A stretch of 64,000 nucleotides of DNA from CALBTQ01 sp036725605. GTDB lineage: Bacteria; Lernaellota; Lernaellaia; Lernaellales; Lernaellaceae. The position numbers and the translations under genes are program-made. Each line of letters starts with the position of its first letter. Positions within the stretch are counted from its first letter, which is position 1. The stretch lies in contig DAIMDW010000013.1 of the NCBI GenBank assembly GCA_036725605.1, positions 1 to 64,000 on the forward strand, given 5' to 3'. Under the pieces are notes generated by a model. That model was given only the letters and a program-made list of their open reading frames with translations. It made no database searches and was not told the origin of the DNA. Positions 15,998-25,025 of this stretch are shown one piece after another.

Positions 15998-18136
15998 ATG
16001 TTAACCGACAAAAAAGTGTTTGAAATCGATTTTTACGGCACGCCGTTCAGCCTGGAAACCGGCCGCATGGCCAAACAGGCAAACGGCGCCGTCATTGCCC
16101 GCACCGGCGACACCATGTTGCTCGCCACCGCGGCGATGGCCAAGGACCCGCGGGAAGGCGCCAACTTCCTGCCCCTCACCTGCGATTATCAGGAACGCAC
16201 CTACAGCGCCGGAAAAATTCCCGGCGGTTTTTTCAAGCGTGAGGGTCGTCCGAGCGAACGGGAAACGCTGACCAGCCGCCTGATCGACCGGCCGCTGCGT
16301 CCGTGCTTCCCCAAAGGACTGCACAACGAACTGCAGGTCATCGCCTCGGTGCTGAGCAAGGACGATCAGAACGAAGCCGACGTGATGGCGATCACCGCCG
16401 CGTCGGCCGCGCTGCACATCAGCGAGATCCCGTTCGCCGGGCCGCTGGCCGCGGTGCGCGTCGGCTTGATCGACGGCAACTTCATCATCAATCCGACGCA
16501 CCAGCAGATGGACGAATCGGAACTGGATTTGGTCATCGCCGGCAGCGCGGACGCGATCGTCATGGTCGAGGGCGAAGCCAAGTACGTCAGCGAGGAAACG
16601 CTGACCAAGGCGCTGACCTTCGGGCATCAGCACATGCAGCCGTTGATCCAGTTGCAGAAAGACATGCGCGCGGCGGTCGGCAAGGAGAAGATCGTCTTCA
16701 CCTCGCCCGAACCCGACGCGGAACTGCTGGCCAAGATCGAAGAGCTGGGCGCGCAGCGCATCCGCGAGGCGATCACCGTCAAGCAGAAGCAGGCGCGCTA
16801 CGCGGCCGTCGATGCGGCGCGCGATTCGCTCTACGAAGAGCTCAACGCCGGCCGGCCGGAAGACGATCCGCTGAGCATTCCCGCTTTCCGCGAGTGCTTC
16901 GAAGAGGTCGAGACCAAGATCATGCGCAACATGGTGCTCAAGGAGAAGGTGCGCCTCGACGGTCGCGGCTTCACCGACGTGCGCCCGATCGAGATCGAGG
17001 TCGGCGTCCTGCCGCGCACCCACGGCAGCGCGCTGTTCACCCGCGGCGAAACCCAGGCGCTGGTCACCATCACGCTGGGCACCAGCTCCGACGAACAGAA
17101 GATCGACGGCCTGCTCGGCGAAACCTGGCGGCGCTTTTTGCTGCACTACAACTTCCTGCCCTTCTCGGTCGGCGAAGTGCGCTTCCTGCGCGGTCCGGGC
17201 CGCCGCGAAATCGGTCACGGCAACCTCGCCCGTCGCGCGCTCAACGGCGTGCTGCCGCCGGAAGAGGAATTCCCGTACACGATCCGCGTGGTCAGCGACA
17301 TTCTCGAGTCCAACGGCAGTTCGTCGATGGCCACCGTTTGCGGCGGCAGTCTGGCGCTGATGGACGCGGGCGTGCAGACCACTGCGCCGATCGCCGGCGT
17401 GGCCATGGGCCTGATGAAGGAAGGCGACGAATACGCCGTGTTGACCGACATCCTCGGCGACGAGGATCACCTGGGCGACATGGACTTCAAGGTCGCCGGC
17501 TCCTTCAAAGGCGTGACGGCCATTCAGATGGACATCAAGATCGCCGGTCTGACCGAGCAGATCATGCACGACGCGCTGATGCAGGCCAAAGAAGGCCGCT
17601 TGCACATCCTCAACTGCATGAAGCAGGCGATGGGCAAGCCGCGCCCCGACCTGTCGCCCTACGCGCCGCGCATCACGACCATCACCATCCCGGTCGACAA
17701 GATCCGCGACGTGATCGGACCCGGCGGCAAGGTGATCCGCCAGATCATCGAGGAAACCGGCGTGAAGATCGACATCGAGGACGACGGCCGCGTGATGATC
17801 GCCTCGAACGAAGGCGAAGCCGCGAAGCGCGCGATCAAGATCATCCGCGATCTGACCGCCGTGCCGGAACTCGACAAGTTCTACCTGGGCACGGTTCAGC
17901 GCATCGAGAGCTACGGCGCGTTTGTCGAAATCCTCCCCGGCACCGACGGCCTGATTCACGTCAGCCAGCTCGACAACCACCGCGTGGAGAAAGTCGAAGA
18001 CGTGCTCAGACTCGGCCAGCAGGTGTTGGTCAAGGTGATCGAAATCGACGAGGAGCGCGGCCGCGTGCGCCTGAGCCGCAAAGCCGCTCTGGGCGTCAAA
18101 CCGGAGGACGTCATCGAAGGATACACTCCCGAGTGA
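15998..18136 (+). CDS. pnp: polyribonucleotide nucleotidyltransferase (PNPase)
   Basis: 712 aa. Phosphorolytic 3'-5' exoribonuclease, trimeric, core of the RNA degradosome in many bacteria. Two RNase PH-like domains (about 1-145, with SRLIDRPLRPCFPKG shortly after, and about 320-540, with GRGFTDVRPIEIEVGVLPR and LPFSVGEVRFLRGPGRREIG in the linker side), a KH domain (about 555-615, IPVDKIRDVIGPGGKVIR) and an S1 domain (about 625-695, GTVQRIESYGAFVEI). Length is standard. Ends before a strong terminator. Confidence 0.97.
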   Translation: MLTDKKVFEIDFYGTPFSLETGRMAKQANGAVIARTGDTMLLATAAMAKDPREGANFLPLTCDYQERTYSAGKIPGGFFKREGRPSERETLTSRLIDRPLRPCFPKGLHNELQVIASVLSKDDQNEADVMAITAASAALHISEIPFAGPLAAVRVGLIDGNFIINPTHQQMDESELDLVIAGSADAIVMVEGEAKYVSEETLTKALTFGHQHMQPLIQLQKDMRAAVGKEKIVFTSPEPDAELLAKIEELGAQRIREAITVKQKQARYAAVDAARDSLYEELNAGRPEDDPLSIPAFRECFEEVETKIMRNMVLKEKVRLDGRGFTDVRPIEIEVGVLPRTHGSALFTRGETQALVTITLGTSSDEQKIDGLLGETWRRFLLHYNFLPFSVGEVRFLRGPGRREIGHGNLARRALNGVLPPEEEFPYTIRVVSDILESNGSSSMATVCGGSLALMDAGVQTTAPIAGVAMGLMKEGDEYAVLTDILGDEDHLGDMDFKVAGSFKGVTAIQMDIKIAGLTEQIMHDALMQAKEGRLHILNCMKQAMGKPRPDLSPYAPRITTITIPVDKIRDVIGPGGKVIRQIIEETGVKIDIEDDGRVMIASNEGEAAKRAIKIIRDLTAVPELDKFYLGTVQRIESYGAFVEILPGTDGLIHVSQLDNHRVEKVEDVLRLGQQVLVKVIEIDEERGRVRLSRKAALGVKPEDVIEGYTPE

Positions 18137-18162
18137 GTTCAACGTGAATAGGTAATCCCGGA

Positions 18163-18190
18163 CAGGCGCCCACGCGGCGCCTGTTTTGTT
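18163..18190 (+). terminator. rho-independent terminator after pnp
   Basis: CAGGCGCC (18163-18170) and GGCGCCTG (18176-18183) form a perfect 8-bp stem with a 5-base loop, followed by TTTTGTT. It closes the rpsO-pnp unit; the U tract lies just ahead of the dut start at 18202. Confidence 0.85.
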
Positions 18191-18201
18191 AAAGGAAGCC
18201 G

Positions 18202-18651
18202 ATGCAACGCATTCAAGTCGTTCTCAAGCAATTGCCGCACGCCGCCGGGCTGCCGCTGCCCGCCTACCAATCGGCGCACGCCGCCGGCATGGATCTGCCC
18301 GCGGCCGTCGACGAACCGGTGACGATCGAGCCGGGCGCGCGCGCGTTGATTCCCACCGGGCTGGCGCTGGCCATTCCCGAAGGCTACGAGGCGCAGATTC
18401 GTCCGCGTAGCGGGCTGGCGCTCAAGCACGGCATCACGCTGCCCAACACGCCGGGCACGATCGACGCCGATTACCGCGGCGAACTGAAAATCATCGTCGC
18501 CAACATCGGGCGGGAACCGTTCGTCGTGCAACGCGGCGAGCGCATCGCGCAGATCGTTTTTGCGCCGGTCGTGCAAGCCCAGTGGGAAGTGCGCGACGAG
18601 TTGCCGGAAACCGAGCGCGGCGCCGGCGGCTTCGGCTCGACCGGACGGTGA
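18202..18651 (+). CDS. dut: deoxyuridine 5'-triphosphate nucleotidohydrolase (dUTPase)
   Basis: 149 aa. Hydrolyses dUTP to dUMP, keeping uracil out of DNA and feeding dTMP synthesis. All five trimeric dUTPase motifs can be seen: AGMDLPAA, RPRSGLA, NTPGTIDADYRGE, RGERIAQ and the Gly-rich tail RGAGGFGSTG. Length is normal. It follows pnp's terminator and is 1 bp ahead of the nfi start, so dut and nfi form a small DNA-maintenance pair. Confidence 0.95.
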   Translation: MQRIQVVLKQLPHAAGLPLPAYQSAHAAGMDLPAAVDEPVTIEPGARALIPTGLALAIPEGYEAQIRPRSGLALKHGITLPNTPGTIDADYRGELKIIVANIGREPFVVQRGERIAQIVFAPVVQAQWEVRDELPETERGAGGFGSTGR

Positions 18652-18652
18652 G

Positions 18653-19333
18653 ATGAAGCCGGTCATCGCCCATCGCTGGGATTTGTCTCCCGCCGAGGCG
18701 GTGGCCCTGCAAAAGGAACTGGCCGCGCGTGTCGTGCTCGCCGACGATCTGCCGCCCCCGCGCACCGTGTGCGGGCTGGACGTTTCCTACAATCTGCGCA
18801 GCGACCGTTTTTACGCCGTCGCCGCGCTGCTCAGCTATCCCGATCTGGAGGTGATCGAAATCGCCGAAGCGGCCGACCGCAGCGCGTTTCCGTACATTCC
18901 CGGTCTGTTGAGTTTTCGCGAGATCCCCGTCCTCGCCGCCGCGATGGCCAAGCTGACCGGCGAGCCGGACCTGCTGGCCTGCGACGGGCAAGGCCTGGCC
19001 CACCCGCGTCGCTTCGGCCTCGCCTGTCACCTGGGCGTGCTCTACGACCGGCCGAGCATCGGGCTGGCAAAAAGCCGGCTGGTCGGCGAAGGGCGCGAGC
19101 CGGGCGCGGCCAAGGGACGCTGGACCTGGTTGACGCACAACGGTGAACGCATCGGGCAACTCGTGCGCACGCGCGACAACACCGCGCCGCTGTACGTCAG
19201 CCCCGGGCATCGCGTGGGCTTCCACACGGCGCGCGCTCTGGCGTTGGCGTTGTGTCCGCGATATCGGATTCCGGAAACGACGCGCGTGGCGCATCAGGCG
19301 GTCAATCGGTTGCGGCGGCGGGAGACGGTTTAG
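18653..19333 (+). CDS. nfi: endonuclease V
   Basis: 226 aa. Cleaves DNA (or RNA) one base 3' of deoxyinosine. Family motifs: CGLDVSYN (catalytic Asp43), FPYIPGLLSFRE (Glu90) and LLACDGQGLAHPRRFGLACHLG, split as LLACDGQGLAHPRR and FGLACHLG (Asp111). SKS-type region GLAKSRLVGEG follows. The start at 18653 gives the expected N-terminus and lies 1 bp after dut. The last 4 bp overlap the converging regulator gene. Confidence 0.94.
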   Translation: MKPVIAHRWDLSPAEAVALQKELAARVVLADDLPPPRTVCGLDVSYNLRSDRFYAVAALLSYPDLEVIEIAEAADRSAFPYIPGLLSFREIPVLAAAMAKLTGEPDLLACDGQGLAHPRRFGLACHLGVLYDRPSIGLAKSRLVGEGREPGAAKGRWTWLTHNGERIGQLVRTRDNTAPLYVSPGHRVGFHTARALALALCPRYRIPETTRVAHQAVNRLRRRETV

Positions 19334-19908
19334 CTCTTGTCCGCTTTTTCGTATTCCGCCAGTTTGGCTTCGAGTTCCTCGATGCGCTCTTCCAGGTGCG
19401 TCACGTCGCGGCTGAGCGTCGCGAGGGCTTTGAGCATATCCAGCAGATCGTTGACGTGCCCGTCGACGCGCGTGTAGGCGTCCTCCAGGCCTTTCTGGCT
19501 GGTGCTGAACCATTCAGAGATCATCCGGCGGCCTTCCTCGGGCTCGATCTTGCCGCGGCGGATGAGCTTGTTGACGTATTTTTCCATTTCAAGGCGCGCG
19601 TTGCTCAGGCTGTTGAGGCCGGGCACGATATGCCGGTCGACAAATTCGCTGATCGATTCGCCGCCGCTCTGGATGATCCGCTTGAGCACGGCCAGCGGCA
19701 GAATGCTTTTCTGCTTTTTCTCTTCCTCGAAAATGATCTGGGTCAGCGTCAGACCGGTGAGATCTTTTTTCGTCTTGTTGTCGACCACGCGCACGTCTTC
19801 GCCGTCTTTGATCATCTGCGCGATATCGTCCAACGTGACGTACGTCGAGGCCACCGTATCGTATAGTTTGCGGTTTTGATAACGCTTGATCACCCGCTGT
19901 TTCGACAT
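19330..19908 (-). CDS. PHA-synthesis-type regulator (PhaR N-terminal domain, phasin-like tail)
   Basis: 192 aa. The N-terminus KRYQNRKLYDTVASTYVTLD matches the PHB/PHA accumulation regulator DNA-binding domain, which represses phasin genes and binds PHB granules in other bacteria. The rest is helical: EEEKKQKSILPLAVLKRIIQ, then a PhaF/phasin-like helix with GKIEPEEGRRMISEW, and a C-terminal coiled coil (LEERIEELEAKLAEYE). Start chosen at 19908, where GGAG precedes ATG and the conserved domain begins at residue 3. No PHA synthase is seen in the window, so the target is unknown. Confidence 0.82.
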   Translation of the reverse strand: MSKQRVIKRYQNRKLYDTVASTYVTLDDIAQMIKDGEDVRVVDNKTKKDLTGLTLTQIIFEEEKKQKSILPLAVLKRIIQSGGESISEFVDRHIVPGLNSLSNARLEMEKYVNKLIRRGKIEPEEGRRMISEWFSTSQKGLEDAYTRVDGHVNDLLDMLKALATLSRDVTHLEERIEELEAKLAEYEKADKS

Positions 19909-20036
19909 GTTAACTCCGAATAACACTAAATAGGCATGAGCAATCAAGTAACACGGTGCGTCGTTAAAGTCAAGGGACGTACCGGAAAAGCCCTTGTACA
20001 TGGTGAAATTATCGGCGTTCTTTCGTGTAGCTTGCG

Positions 20037-20066
20037 TTGACACAACGCGCGGCTTTCAGCTATTCT
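20037..20066 (+). promoter_or_regulatory. candidate promoter for the glycosyltransferase operon
   Basis: TTGACA (20037-20042) and TATTCT (20061-20066) with an 18-bp spacer, 41 bp before the ATG at 20108. Divergent from the PhaR-like gene. Confidence 0.5.
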
Positions 20067-20107
20067 TAGGCGTTTTTTTCAGGGCTCGCAACAACGATCG
20101 GGGACCG

Positions 20108-22072
20108 ATGACAAGCGAACAACGCCAAACGCACGAACCGGAGACGAAGCACGCTTCAACCGCGCCGGTGGATGACGAAACTTTCGATTTCGTCGACGCG
20201 GAAGAGGAAGCGCCGCATCGCTTCTCGCGCCTTTTCTGGTTGCAGTGGATCGTGCTGTTTTTTGCCGGCTTTTTTCTGCTGTCCATTCTCAACAACGGCT
20301 TTGCCGCCATGCATCGGTACGGCTGGAGCGAAACCGGCATCAGTTGGTCGATCCTGATTCCCAAGAGCGAAAAGGTGTTCGCCCTCGCCCTGCTGGCGAT
20401 GTTGCCGGCAGCCGTGTTCATGATTTTCGCCTTCGAGGATCTGCTGCGCAAAACGGTGGTCAAAGTCGGCAACTGGTTGTTCGCTCCCGGCCGCGTTCGG
20501 ATCCTGCTGCCGACGTTGCTGGTCGTCGCCGCGGTGGCGATTTTCTGCTGCGGCCGTTTCATTCTCGACGACCGGCCGATCACCGACGACGAAAACGTCT
20601 ACCTGTTCCAATCGCGCATTCTCGCGGCGGGGCATCTGACCTTACCCAGCCTGCCCGACCAGGCGCCGCTGCAGGATCGGCTGTTCGAAGACAACGTGTT
20701 TTTCGTCAACAACGGCAAGATCTTCGGGCAGTATCCGCTGGGGCAAAGCATTTTGTTGCTGCCCACCCTGCTCATGGGCTACCCGCGATTGATGACGCTG
20801 CTGGCCGCGTTGGCGACGATCGTGGCGATTTTCCTTTTGGGCCGGCGGTTGTACGGGCCGAAGCTCGGGTTCATCGCCGCGTTTCTGCTGACGATCAGCC
20901 CGACGTTCCTGACCACCTCGGCCACGCTGCTGAGCCACCCGGCGACGATGTGTTTCCTCGCCTGGTTTTATTTCTTCGCGCACCGCACGTGGAAAGACGA
21001 CCGTTGGTGGGACGCGCTGCTGGCCGGCGTGTTTTTCTTCCTCGCCTTCCAGGTGCGCTCGACGACCGCGTTGCTGGCGGCCGGTCCGGCCGGGCTGGCG
21101 CTGGCGTACGTGCTTTTCCGCGACGTGAAAAAGCAGTGGCCGAAGATCGTCATCCTCGCCGCGCTGGTGGTGCTGACGCTGGCGGCGACCTTCGCGCTCA
21201 ACTACGCGATCAACGGCGACATCTTCAAAACCAATTACCACGCGGCCTGGGGCGAAGGCCGCACGCCGTTCAAGCATCCGTTCGGTTTCGGCAAAGGCAC
21301 CTGGCACATCGTGCACGAGCCGACGACCGGTCTGACCAACATGGTCAACAACCTGCTGCGCCTCAACTGGTGGCTGCTGGGCTGGCCGGTCAGCCTGCTG
21401 TTCGTGCTCGCCTGGCTGCTCAAGCGCGATAAAAAGACGATCGAGTGGATCGGCTTTTCCAGCGTGGTGCTGACCTTCGGCGTGTATTTTTTCTACTTCT
21501 GGCCCGGCGTGTCCGACACCGGCCCGGTGCTCTATTACGAGCTGAGCATCATTTTGCTGCTGCTGACCGTCAGCGGTTTCGAGTCGGCCGTGCGCCTGCT
21601 GATGTACTGGATGCCGCGCGCGAAGGCCCGGCGGCGCCTGGCGTTGTTCGTTGTGTTTTCGTGCGTGATTTCCTTTGTTACCTTCCATCAGTACCAGGCG
21701 CGCGCGCTGGCGCGGGTCGGCAACAACGTCGGCCAGTTCGAGAAGGTGCTGGAGCAATACGACGTTCCCGAACGGGCGGTGGTGTTCACCAACTACTACC
21801 TGAAGGGCACGAAGGATTACAATTTCCAGGACAGTTGGGTGGTCGGGCGTCCGGCGACCAGCCGGTTGCTCAACGACCGGCGGCTGTATTACGTCAATTA
21901 CGGGCGGAGTCGCGATGAAGAGTTCATGAAAAAATATCATCCCGACCTGCCCGCCTACGTCATCACCTGGTTGCCGTCGCCGAAAAGCGCGGAGGACGGC
22001 GTGGCCGAGGTGGTCAAGCTGGCCGAGTACACGGTCGACTTTTTGCCCGACAATTTCCCGGATTCACGCTGA
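20108..22072 (+). CDS. GT-C fold membrane glycosyltransferase (ArnT/PMT-like)
   Basis: 654 aa polytopic membrane protein. A soluble acidic N-terminus (about 45 residues) is followed by about ten to twelve hydrophobic segments. After the third comes a loop DDRPITDDENVYLFQSRILA, where the Asp/Glu pair resembles the catalytic loop of GT39/GT83-type transferases that use polyprenyl-phosphate sugars (family knowledge). LSHPATMCFLAWFYFF and similar segments are typical transmembrane helices. The substrate cannot be read from sequence. TGATG overlap with the UbiA gene indicates one operon, so the product may be a polyprenyl-linked glycolipid. Start at 20108 chosen on charge and position downstream of the promoter. 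Confidence 0.75.
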   Translation: MTSEQRQTHEPETKHASTAPVDDETFDFVDAEEEAPHRFSRLFWLQWIVLFFAGFFLLSILNNGFAAMHRYGWSETGISWSILIPKSEKVFALALLAMLPAAVFMIFAFEDLLRKTVVKVGNWLFAPGRVRILLPTLLVVAAVAIFCCGRFILDDRPITDDENVYLFQSRILAAGHLTLPSLPDQAPLQDRLFEDNVFFVNNGKIFGQYPLGQSILLLPTLLMGYPRLMTLLAALATIVAIFLLGRRLYGPKLGFIAAFLLTISPTFLTTSATLLSHPATMCFLAWFYFFAHRTWKDDRWWDALLAGVFFFLAFQVRSTTALLAAGPAGLALAYVLFRDVKKQWPKIVILAALVVLTLAATFALNYAINGDIFKTNYHAAWGEGRTPFKHPFGFGKGTWHIVHEPTTGLTNMVNNLLRLNWWLLGWPVSLLFVLAWLLKRDKKTIEWIGFSSVVLTFGVYFFYFWPGVSDTGPVLYYELSIILLLLTVSGFESAVRLLMYWMPRAKARRRLALFVVFSCVISFVTFHQYQARALARVGNNVGQFEKVLEQYDVPERAVVFTNYYLKGTKDYNFQDSWVVGRPATSRLLNDRRLYYVNYGRSRDEEFMKKYHPDLPAYVITWLPSPKSAEDGVAEVVKLAEYTVDFLPDNFPDSR

Positions 22073-22935
22073 TGCGCAAGCTGTGGCATTACCTGCTGGC
22101 GACGCGGCCGATCGAATCGATGTTGATGATCGGTTTTCCGCTGATCGGCATGCTGATCGGCGCGGATAGCCTCGACGGCCTGGGTTGGCTCGCGCTCAAG
22201 TTCATCGTCGCCACCTACCCGCTGGTGATGTACGTGTATTGCCTCAACAGCTACGGCGGACTGGAGCACGACCGCGTCAACCAGCGCCTGAACCGCAATC
22301 CCGCCGTGACCGGCGAAGTCAGCGACAAGGAGATGATCGGCCTGATCTACTTCGGCGCGTTCGTCTCCGGGTTGCTGTATTTCCTGTGGTTCCCGCATTG
22401 CCTCGTGCCCTGGCTGTTGATCATGGGCAATTGGACGCTGTATTCGCATCCGCACATTTACGCCAAAGCGCGGCCGGTGTTCGGCACGACGGTGCACCTG
22501 ATCGGCGGCGTGCTGCAGTTCGTGCTCGGTTACGCGGCGGTGCGGCCGATCGACGAAAAGGGCTTGCTGGTCGGCGCGTATTTCGCGCTGGTTTTCGCCG
22601 CCGGGCACCTCAATCACGAAGTGAAAGATCATCAACCCGACAGCGAGGCGGGCCTGCGCACCAACGCGGTCGTCTACGGCCCGGAACGCGTGTTTCGTTT
22701 CGCCTTCGGCGTGTTCACCGTGGCGTTCGTTTATTTGTTCCTGTTGGCCGCGACCGGCGTGACGGGCTGGCGCGAAGCGGTGCCGTATTTGCTGATTTAT
22801 CCGCCGCACGCGGTGTTGCATTGGCGGGCCGTGCGCGGCACGTGGATCGGCTACGATCGGTTGTATCAGACGGCGTATCGGCTGTTGTTCGTCGCCGCCG
22901 GCGCTTTGTTGTTCCTGCTCAAGTGGTGGGCGTGA
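22072..22935 (+). CDS. UbiA-superfamily prenyltransferase
   Basis: 287 aa, about eight or nine membrane helices. UbiA enzymes move a polyprenyl group from a diphosphate onto an acceptor. The second Asp-rich motif is present (E183-x-x-D186-x-x-x-D190). The first motif, normally N-D-x-x-D-x-x-x-D, reads N59-S-Y-G-G-L-E-H-D67, so two of three aspartates are replaced. EHDRVNQRLNRNPAV continues as in the family. Overlaps the GT-C gene (TGATG) and is 11 bp ahead of a geranylgeranyl-reductase-type gene, suggesting that the prenylated product is then hydrogenated. Acceptor unknown. Confidence 0.8.
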   Translation: MRKLWHYLLATRPIESMLMIGFPLIGMLIGADSLDGLGWLALKFIVATYPLVMYVYCLNSYGGLEHDRVNQRLNRNPAVTGEVSDKEMIGLIYFGAFVSGLLYFLWFPHCLVPWLLIMGNWTLYSHPHIYAKARPVFGTTVHLIGGVLQFVLGYAAVRPIDEKGLLVGAYFALVFAAGHLNHEVKDHQPDSEAGLRTNAVVYGPERVFRFAFGVFTVAFVYLFLLAATGVTGWREAVPYLLIYPPHAVLHWRAVRGTWIGYDRLYQTAYRLLFVAAGALLFLLKWWA

Positions 22936-22946
22936 GAGGTTACGCG

Positions 22947-24056
22947 ATGAATTGCGAAATGCATGATGTGGTGGTGGTCGGAGCCGGGCCTTGCGGCTCG
23001 ACGGCCGCGTATGAGATCGCCAAGGCCGGTTACGACGTGCTGTTGCTGGAGCGCGACAAAGTGCCCGGACAGTTCAATTCCTGCGGCGGCGGCCTGGGCA
23101 ATTTTCTGCTGAAAAAATTCGACCTGCCCGACTCACTGGTGCACAAGCGCATCAACAAGGTGCAACTGGACATCGCCATAAAAAAGAAACTCTACCAGGC
23201 CGACAAACCGATTTACGTCAGCGTCAAGCGCACCGAACTCGATCCGTTCCTCGCCCGGCGCGCGGAATCGGTCGGCGCGCACCTGCGCTGTTATCAGAAA
23301 GTCGTCGACTACGATCCGTTCCACAAGCGCGTGAAGGTGCTGGATCGCGCCACCGAAACGCATTACCAGGTCGGCGGTAAGATCGTCATTTTCGCCGACG
23401 GCGCCCGCTCGATGGCCTGGCAGGTGTGCCGCATCGGCGTGGACCACAAACGCGAATCGATCGTCGGCGTGGCCTATGAGCTGGATTATCCCGACAATCC
23501 GCACGAGGCGTTCGAGTTTCTGTTCAACGGCGAAAAACTGCCCTACGGCTATTACTGGGTTTTCCCCACGACCGACACGCTCAACGTGGGCATGGGCGGA
23601 CCGACCGCGCAACTGGGCGGGCGCATCGGCAAGCTGCTGCAGGAGTTCATCGACAGCCGCGACGATCTGCGCGGGCGCAAGATCGTGCGCAAAACCTCGG
23701 GGTTGATCCCCTCCTACGTGGCCGACCAACTGCACGGCGACGGCGTGTTGGTCGTCGGCGACGCCGGCGGGTTCGTCAATCCGCTGACCGGCGGCGGCAT
23801 CTACCTGGGCATGGTCAGCGCGCAGATGGCCGCCCGCGCGGCCTGCGAAGCGCTCGCGGCGCAAACGTTCGACGCCTCTTTTTTGCAGCGTTACACACAT
23901 CGCATCAAGCTTTCGCCGATCTACGCCGGGCTCAAAACGTTCCATGCGCTGGTGGCGTATTGCGAATGGCATCGTCGGCGCACGGGCAAGGCGATTCTCG
24001 GTCGCGTTTTCGAACTGTATTCGGACGTCGGCGATTTCGCGTTGCGGCGGCTGTAA
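22947..24056 (+). CDS. geranylgeranyl reductase family flavoprotein
   Basis: 369 aa. FAD-binding start DVVVVGAGPCGSTAAYEIAK and ERDKVPGQFNSCGGGLG, then IVIFADGARS, YYWVFPTTDTLNVGMGG and the flavin-contact VLVVGDAGGFVNPLTGGGIY. These are hallmarks of the family that saturates isoprenoid chains in archaeal lipids, chlorophyll and menaquinone. The conserved C-x-G-G-G motif is present. Soluble or membrane-associated on the cytoplasmic side. Start at 22947 follows GAGAGG. Pairing with UbiA and a GT-C gene suggests a saturated prenyl lipid pathway (inference). Confidence 0.85.
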   Translation: MNCEMHDVVVVGAGPCGSTAAYEIAKAGYDVLLLERDKVPGQFNSCGGGLGNFLLKKFDLPDSLVHKRINKVQLDIAIKKKLYQADKPIYVSVKRTELDPFLARRAESVGAHLRCYQKVVDYDPFHKRVKVLDRATETHYQVGGKIVIFADGARSMAWQVCRIGVDHKRESIVGVAYELDYPDNPHEAFEFLFNGEKLPYGYYWVFPTTDTLNVGMGGPTAQLGGRIGKLLQEFIDSRDDLRGRKIVRKTSGLIPSYVADQLHGDGVLVVGDAGGFVNPLTGGGIYLGMVSAQMAARAACEALAAQTFDASFLQRYTHRIKLSPIYAGLKTFHALVAYCEWHRRRTGKAILGRVFELYSDVGDFALRRL

Positions 24057-24095
24057 AAATAATTTTTCCGCACACCTCCCGGGGGAAAGCGGCTG

Positions 24096-25025
24096 ATGCG
24101 CGTTCGGCATATCCTCTTCTGCCTGTTACTCATCGTCGCGACGGCGGCCTGCACACAGAGGCGGGAGGAGATTTTTTCCAACGTCAACATGGTTTGGAAC
24201 CGGCACACGCCGGCGGCCGTCATTTTCCACATGCACGCCACCTCGGGCGGCATGGCGCAGACGCAAAAGCTGGAGATCAAATTTCGGACGCCCAAAAGCG
24301 ACGAGGAAATGCTCGAGTCGCTGACCGCCGAGGAAATCGACACCGCGTTGCTCACCGAGGCACAGGCGTTGATTTTGCTCAACGCGAATCCGACCTGGCG
24401 GATCATCGCCGATCTCGGACCGACCACGCCGCTGGCCATCCTCAGCCGTGAAACGGACTCGTGGCGCGAACGGCGCGAATGGGTCAATTTCGCCGGACTG
24501 GCGGGGCAAGTGCTCCTGGCCTATTGGATGACGCAAAACAACATCGACTTTTCCGCGTTGACCATGCACGAGGCGCTGCCGTTGTCGAGCCCGGCCGGCA
24601 ATACCGGCGCGACGTTGCTGCAACTGGCCTGCACGCCGTTGGACCGGCAATCGGCAACGCAGGCCGCCCTGCAAACGGTCGCCGCGATTCCGCAACGCCT
24701 GTTGCTGCTGGGCAAAGCCGAGTACATCAAAAATCATCCGCAGGGCGTCGAGCGCATCCTGCTGGCGTGGGATAAATCGTTGCAGCATTTTCGCGACCAT
24801 GCGGCCGATCCGCTGCCCAACCTCGCCGATCAAATGCACACCGACGTCGACTATCTGCGCAAGCTGCTGGAAGATTATCCCCTGCCGAGCGCGAGCGAAA
24901 CGGCGGCGGCTTGCGCGCGGCATTTTCCGGCGGACGTTCATCGAACGTTGGAAGAAATGGCGAAAGCGGGAAAGGAGCGCGGTCTGCTGCGCCGTTCGTT
25001 CAATCCGCGCGAAGCAATTCCTTGA
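24096..25025 (+). CDS. lipoprotein resembling ABC solute-binding proteins
   Basis: 309 aa. Signal peptide with lipobox TAAC (Cys19). The mature protein has SsuA/NMT1-like features: LTAEEIDTALLTEAQALILL, WRIIADLGPTTPLAILSRE, and a second lobe with QRLLLLGKAEYIKNHPQGVE, where K-x-H-P-x-x-V is typical of the family. No ABC permease or ATPase lies nearby, so it may serve a distant transporter or sense a ligand. GGGGGAAAG upstream of the ATG. Same direction as the prenyl-lipid genes, 39 bp after them. The last 26 bp overlap the converging gene. Confidence 0.65.
   Translation: MRVRHILFCLLLIVATAACTQRREEIFSNVNMVWNRHTPAAVIFHMHATSGGMAQTQKLEIKFRTPKSDEEMLESLTAEEIDTALLTEAQALILLNANPTWRIIADLGPTTPLAILSRETDSWRERREWVNFAGLAGQVLLAYWMTQNNIDFSALTMHEALPLSSPAGNTGATLLQLACTPLDRQSATQAALQTVAAIPQRLLLLGKAEYIKNHPQGVERILLAWDKSLQHFRDHAADPLPNLADQMHTDVDYLRKLLEDYPLPSASETAAACARHFPADVHRTLEEMAKAGKERGLLRRSFNPREAIP

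Noticed and set aside
16001..18142. Long minus-strand open frame opposite pnp
   Set aside because: Antisense shadow of PNPase with the same biased composition.
20156..20635. Minus-strand frames inside the GT-C gene
   Set aside because: Polar, Gln/Arg/His-rich antisense sequence with no start signal; the plus strand codes a clear membrane protein.
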